A program made the position numbers and the translations under genes. The notes under the pieces were generated by a model. The model did no database searches, was not told where the DNA came from, and saw only the letters and a list, made by a program, of their open reading frames with translations. Below, piece by piece: positions 59,686-64,000 of a stretch of 64,000 nt of DNA (its first letter is position 1; each line of letters begins with the position of its first letter). This stretch comes from Perca fluviatilis (Eukaryota; Chordata; Actinopteri; Perciformes; Percidae), in the NCBI RefSeq assembly GCF_010015445.1, contig NC_053123.1:6322434-6386433 (forward strand). The letters are read 5' to 3'.

Positions 59686-59877
59686 TTATGGCACCCTGTT
59701 TTCCTGCGCGATGTTGTGCAGAACCCCACAGGCTAAAACAATGTTGCAGACTTTTTCTGCCGGGTCCGCCGATGCAAGCCATCTGCCCTTAATCAATCCG
59801 ATGGAGCGCTCCACCGTGGCCCGTGCGCTTATGTGTACCGGAGCATAGAGGTCTTCTAAAAGAGCCAGATCTGCCAT
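59686..59877 (-). pseudogene. Harbinger DDE transposase remnant
   Basis: 63-residue frame: MADLALLEDLYAPVH joined to ISARATVERSIGLIKGRW, then DPAEKVCNIVLACGVLHNIA. The second part is the C-terminal end of the HARBI1-like nuclease domain (DDE_Tnp_4) including the catalytic glutamate of the VER motif. The first part looks like the protein's own N-terminus, so an internal deletion removed both catalytic aspartates while keeping the frame. Downstream frames (LPDPLLSGDRVEVVVQHGG) continue the C-terminus after a frameshift. Inactive. Confidence 0.8.
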
Positions 59878-60234
59878 TGCTGATAAGTGATCAACTGATG
59901 ACTTCTCCTTCTGCTGTTAAAGTGATTATATGCTGCACGGCAAGTCCACACTGACTCGAAAACTTGCGTACACGAGTTCAGACCAGACGTGAGATTTTAG
60001 CACAGCCTACGCTCACATTCAAATTGATAAATGCCGAGCTTTGCGTAGGAATCGGCGTCGCCGTCCTACGCCTGTTTTAGGTTGTACGCACGTTTCATAA
60101 ATGAGGGCCAGTGGGATACATCAAAAAAGGTTTTATTAGAATCAGAAAAGGTTTCATATTGTTTTTATTTATGGTCTGGAAACCATGAACGGCTGCGCAA
60201 AATGTGCCAAATCTTTTAGATCCGGCTTGTGATA

Positions 60235-60470
60235 TAAAGCTTTGCCACTTTCGCTCTCAGTGTGTTGCCGTTTCTCAAAATCCCTTCACTACTGGGAACA
60301 ACAACAAACTTCGAGCTAGCAAGCTACACGCTGAAAAAGGCAATCATGCAACAACGGGGTGCAAATGTTCCACCAAAACAAGTTCCATCGTGAGACTATT
60401 TTGCAGAGCCACCGTCGCTGTGTCCAAAGCATTTTTTTCTCCTATCCTGGAATGTATGTGATTGTGTATG
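60235..60470 (+). repeat. Interspersed repeat family A, copy 4
   Basis: CTCTCAGTGTGTTGCCGTTT, AACTTCGAGCTAGCAAGCTA, GGTGCAAATGTTCCACCAAA and ACTATTTTGCAGAGCCACCG, then a deletion into TTTTTTTCTCCTATCCTGGA. The palindromic 3' end is missing. Confidence 0.65.
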
Positions 60471-60627
60471 ATTATCAACATAAGTAGGATTCATCATCTG
60501 GGGACCATAAAATTATAAAATTTGACGACAATCCATCCATGTTGCGATATTTCTATCTGGACCAAAGTGGTGGACCAACTGACCAAACTCCGTTACCATC
60601 CCTAGAGCCATGCCACAGGTTTGGCCC

Positions 60628-60692
60628 ACTGTGGTGCAGTGGTAAGCACTGTCGCCTCACAGCAAGGTCTTTGCAGGTTGTACTTCTGCAGT
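60628..60692 (+). mobile_element. SINE head fragment
   Basis: GGTGCAGTGGTAAGCACTGT followed by CGCCTCACAGCAAGGTC is the head of a widespread vertebrate tRNA-like SINE. The B box is worn (CAGGTTGTACTTCTG). No TSD. Confidence 0.55.
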
Positions 60693-62079
60693 CTTCTTCT
60701 TCCTTGTTTTTGTTGGCGCATTGCTGCATATCTTGGCACATTACTACCACATGTAGTGAAATGGTGCAATACCATCTGCAGGATAGTACATTGCATCACT
60801 GCGTGCATGCGCATCCTCGTGTGTGTGCAAGAGATTATATAATCGTTATTTAAACTTTTAGCATGGCTTCAATTATTAAGATGACATATTTACATTGGAT
60901 GTCACGCTCTGGAAATGTACAGCATTAAGACATGAGAGATAATAAATTGGGATATAAACAATACTGCTCTGTGGAGTGATTTCTGGTAAATTGTCAAAAA
61001 TGAAACTCAGATGGAAAATGGAAAACAGGTCCTCCTCTCCGCTGTGACTTCATTATTCATAGCGGCCCAAAACACTTTTCATTTCCCCCATATTTACACT
61101 AGGATGAAACAGTTGCATCAAACAATGATAGGATGGCTGAGTTCTGATAGGACTTGTCCACTGTGTCTGAATTGAAGAGGAATTGCATCAAGTGCTTAAA
61201 GCAGTAACACGTTTCATCTTTTTGACTGGTCACCAGCACTGTTTTTGGTCTTACAGTATGTTTGCTCTCTCTTCAAATAGGTCATTAAAAAGAATATGAC
61301 ATATTTTAATGAGTGCGGAAATAAACAAATGCATCTCAACCTTTGCCGAATGTATTAAATAAAGTCTAGTGTATTGTTTCTATACAATGAAATGGAATCA
61401 AATGAAAAGTAATATGGGGGTGCAGCTTCTATTATTTAAGAAGCATGCTGACATTTGACTCACTCATTTTTCATGGAAGTGCACGGCAGAGGTGGAAAAA
61501 AATCAAAGCATCAGGGCTTGGCACTGTCAGCAGCGATAATGTTGATGTCACTGTTGGAGTGCTGAAGGGAATCTGGCTTTGGCTGCTCCGAGGTGCTCAT
61601 CAACTTACATGGGATTTCAGGGAGACTGCAGATATCAATCTAGACAAAGCAGTTTTTGACTGCTCGCTGTTGCCGGTGCCCTTAATCCTAGAGTACAGAG
61701 GCAACCTTCGCCCCTTGAAGGCATATTTCAGTGATGTTTCTTAAAATACAGACTACTTTGGTCTATATTTTATTCCACACAAGCTTGTGTTAATTCCTGG
61801 CCTACAATAAATATTCTGCCACTCCCAAAGAAAAAAACCTGCCTCAAACAATACCAGACTCAGATGAACTTATCTACTGCATCTATTTGATAAATATGAA
61901 TAAATATGTGTCTCAGGGAATTTTGACATAAGACAGCTCAAAGATCCATTGTTTTTTTCATCTTAGAATTTAGCTTCAGGGTGTTCTGCGTCAAGAAAAA
62001 GAGAAACACACCAAACAAAATGGCCTGCGTCTCAGTCTTTTGCTACTATAACAAAAAAACAGAGAGAAATAAGTGTTAT
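60693..62079. other. No gene recognised
   Basis: Unique sequence. The 99-codon frame at 61445-61744 shows no family resemblance and no splice context. Confidence 0.35.
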
Positions 62080-62220
62080 ATGGGCGTCCTGGTGACCTTG
62101 GGGTTCATGCACTGACCCTATGATTGCAGGGGTCTCCAATTCGAGTCAAGCCAAAGACCTTTTGTTGTAGGTCAATCGCCATCTTTCTCTCACCTCGTTT
62201 CCTGTCAGGTCAAAGTTGAA
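62080..62220 (+). mobile_element. Degraded tRNA-derived SINE
   Basis: GGGCGTCCTGGTGACCTTGG, TGCACTGACCCTATGATTGC, AGGGGTCTCCAATTCGAGTC (B box), then GACCTTTTGTTGTAGGTCAA and CACCTCGTTTCCTGTC. The order matches the 56455-56640 SINE type on the opposite strand. Confidence 0.65.
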
Positions 62221-63866
62221 CCAGCATATGCTCTGTAAACTGACTAAAACTTGACTATGACTATTTGGTCCAACTCTATCTACAGACAAATACGTGACTA
62301 TTGGGCAATTCTCCAAAACCCTGGCTTATGTTCAGTTACGTTTTTAAAATCCCGCTTTCTAAAATATTGGCATTTGTCAATGGTATGGTTAAGGGTAGGA
62401 GGTTTAGAAAAGATTGTGGTTTCGCCAATACGTAAAAGGCAAACTACAGTACTTTCAGCATTGGTGCCTCAGTACTTAATACCTAAGAATACTGAGCTGT
62501 ATAGAGATAAAAATGCTGGCCAGAGCAACAAAATAAAACCCAGCCTCCTATAAACCAGAATTATCTTCAAATAGTATAAATCACAGTTGGGTAGGTGAGG
62601 ATGAAGATAAGTTGCTAGTGAAATTTAGTGGGTTTATACATCCACTTAAACATTGGCATAAAATATACAAATGGGATCCCTAATGAAAAGGATTCACGCT
62701 GCATGATTCCATAATTAGAGGACTGGTAGAAGAAACAGACAACACAATAGTACTATTAGGTTACCCAAATAACCACTCTCTATATTTACATAAGATTGCT
62801 TCTGCTTCCAAGTTTAACCCTGGAATGACAGGCAGCAGGGTCCATGACATGTGGACCATGAAAGTCGCCCCTTATTATAGCAGGTCAGTAACAAATTCCT
62901 CTAACTTCCCCACGTGGCTGTGGCCACTCTGTGATCACCAGTCATGTCATTTTGTCACAATTAGATGGGTCATGCATCTTGTTCCTTTCCATCAGAGGTG
63001 TCACACTGAATGCAGATGGCCCATGAGCAGACTAATGACCAAAGTAATGTCTCTAACGTGTGTAATGGGTTTTATCAAAGTCTGATCAGCAGCATCTGAG
63101 ATCATGCATGTGATTTACATATGAACAGAAAGACCGGATCTGTATTTATCTGATTTCAAATGACTGAAGTGATGGTGAGCCAAAAGCTCGAATTAGATGA
63201 GAATTATGGGACTTGTGTCACATATTTCTTCAAGTGTGTTTCCAACCCTCCTGTTTTTATGAGCATTTTCAATTTGCACAAAAGAAAAACACAGCAGACA
63301 CATCTGAAATATAAAAACAAAAACTAAAAGTGTCTGAATGTACAAAAAAGTTTTTACACTTGGCTGAGGTGGAACAGGTGGTGTATCGATAAAAACACGC
63401 TGTATGTCATCCACGAAGCACGTGACTTAAACGTCCACCGAAGCCTCCGCTCCACTGGAGAGACGAAAAATGCTGGCGGATGAAAACATCAAATATGTGC
63501 AGAATGTAACCTTTCTCAAATGAATACATGAAAGAAACAATGTCATATTTCTATCACGTTTTTCTACGTCATTCTTATTTATTAATTATCTTTGGCTGCT
63601 GCTCTTTTAAGTATTGCATCGTCTTGTTGTACCCTGTTCTTCTGCAATGGTTTAATGGCACCTGACATATTTACATAACAGTAGTGGGTGGAAATTTGCT
63701 GATTTTCTCAAAATTCTGTTAAAATGTTGTGCCACGTTTGGATAGAAACCTGACAACTGGGATCCTCAGATTGTTCTGGAAGTTTTAGCTGACATGTTCA
63801 ATCTTTCACCTACTGTTTTTTTTCTCCACCACCTATTTTCAAATCTTCATTAATGGACTCCAAGGC
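62221..63866. other. No gene recognised
   Basis: AT-rich unique sequence; a 100-codon frame at 62251-62553 has no recognisable domain. Confidence 0.35.
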
Positions 63867-64000
63867 CCTGTTGAGACCTGGCATTAACATGCGCCTTGGG
63901 TGATGCATCACAGATAAACAGCTCTAAGTATGTCTGTTCACACCTTGCATTAGAATACGCTTCACATGTGTCTTGAGTGACCACTTGTGATTGGATCTCA
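63867..64000 (+). mobile_element. Start of a repeat running off the window
   Basis: CCCTGTTGAGACCTGGCATT, TGTTCACACCTTGCATTAGA and GAGTGACCACTTGTGATTGG resemble the end of a fish hAT-like repeat; the other end is outside the window. Confidence 0.4.

Larger units (their letters stand above)
59004..60109. mobile_element. PIF/Harbinger transposon, internally deleted
   Basis: Ends GGCCCTCATTTATCAA and TTCATAAATGAGGGCC are inverted repeats typical of Harbinger in fish. Both proteins of the superfamily are represented, convergently: a Myb/SANT-like protein on plus (59225 on) and a DDE transposase on minus (59877 down). A clean 3-bp TSD is not visible. Length 1.1 kb against roughly 3 kb or more for intact elements, so most of both genes is deleted. 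Confidence 0.85.

Noticed and set aside
62251..62553. 100-codon plus-strand frame
   Set aside because: Overlaps the end of a degraded SINE region and shows no domain.

Overview
This is a eukaryotic, AT-rich, transposon-dense window. Its repeat content points to a ray-finned fish, probably a percomorph teleost: many hAT elements with 8-bp target-site duplications (TSDs), TTAA-flanked short elements, tRNA-derived SINEs, an L2-type LINE tail, and CA/GA microsatellites. Family recognition comes from memory of fish repeats; the boundaries, TSDs and reading frames are read directly from the sequence.

No complete host protein gene is visible. The best host signals lie in the left 13 kb. A CpG-containing promoter-like stretch with a CRE palindrome and a GTAAGT donor on the minus strand (about 12.65-12.95 kb) may be the non-coding first exon of a minus-strand gene. 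An 82-nt open exon with a GTAAGT donor at 6455-6536 could belong to the same gene. Everything else looks intronic or intergenic.

Layout. 3.27-5.71 kb is a three-layer nest: an old hAT carrying a captured histone H4 fragment, a second hAT inside it, and a TTAA element with a 46-bp minisatellite inside that. 6.5-10.4 kb holds older hAT debris and a clean 357-bp hAT MITE. 13.6-14.9 kb is a cluster of interspersed repeats. 18.5-23.8 kb has a MITE, a broken L2-like LINE split by a GC-rich inverted-repeat element, a second LINE tail and a complex repeat.

24.0-28.8 kb is the most interesting region. It is a 4.75-kb element with about 760-bp inverted repeats, each carrying CCAAT boxes, a TATA box and a start codon facing inward. 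The right repeat leads into a candidate spliced gene that ends in a poly(A) signal. The left copy is disabled by two indels and a lost splice donor.

30-34.5 kb holds a hAT with an inserted segment that recurs at 32.9-34.5 kb. There a TTAA element has landed, and the first copy supplies the exact empty site. 36.9-39.7 kb has a SINE, a repeat containing the 5' end of a RecQ-like helicase gene, and a nested TIR element. 43.1-49.7 kb is an almost continuous stack: hAT inside hAT, a TTAA foldback with a nested hAT and CA repeat, and a second 46-bp minisatellite element. 51.4-53.5 kb is a LINE tail broken by a hAT that still has a splice-bounded exon. 55-60.5 kb contains a full-length copy of a four-copy repeat, a SINE with clear TSDs, a TTAA MITE and a Harbinger element with remnants of both its proteins.

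The genes seen are almost all transposon-encoded and mostly broken. The window reads as a gene desert or large introns filled by successive transposon insertions, whose order can be worked out from the nesting.
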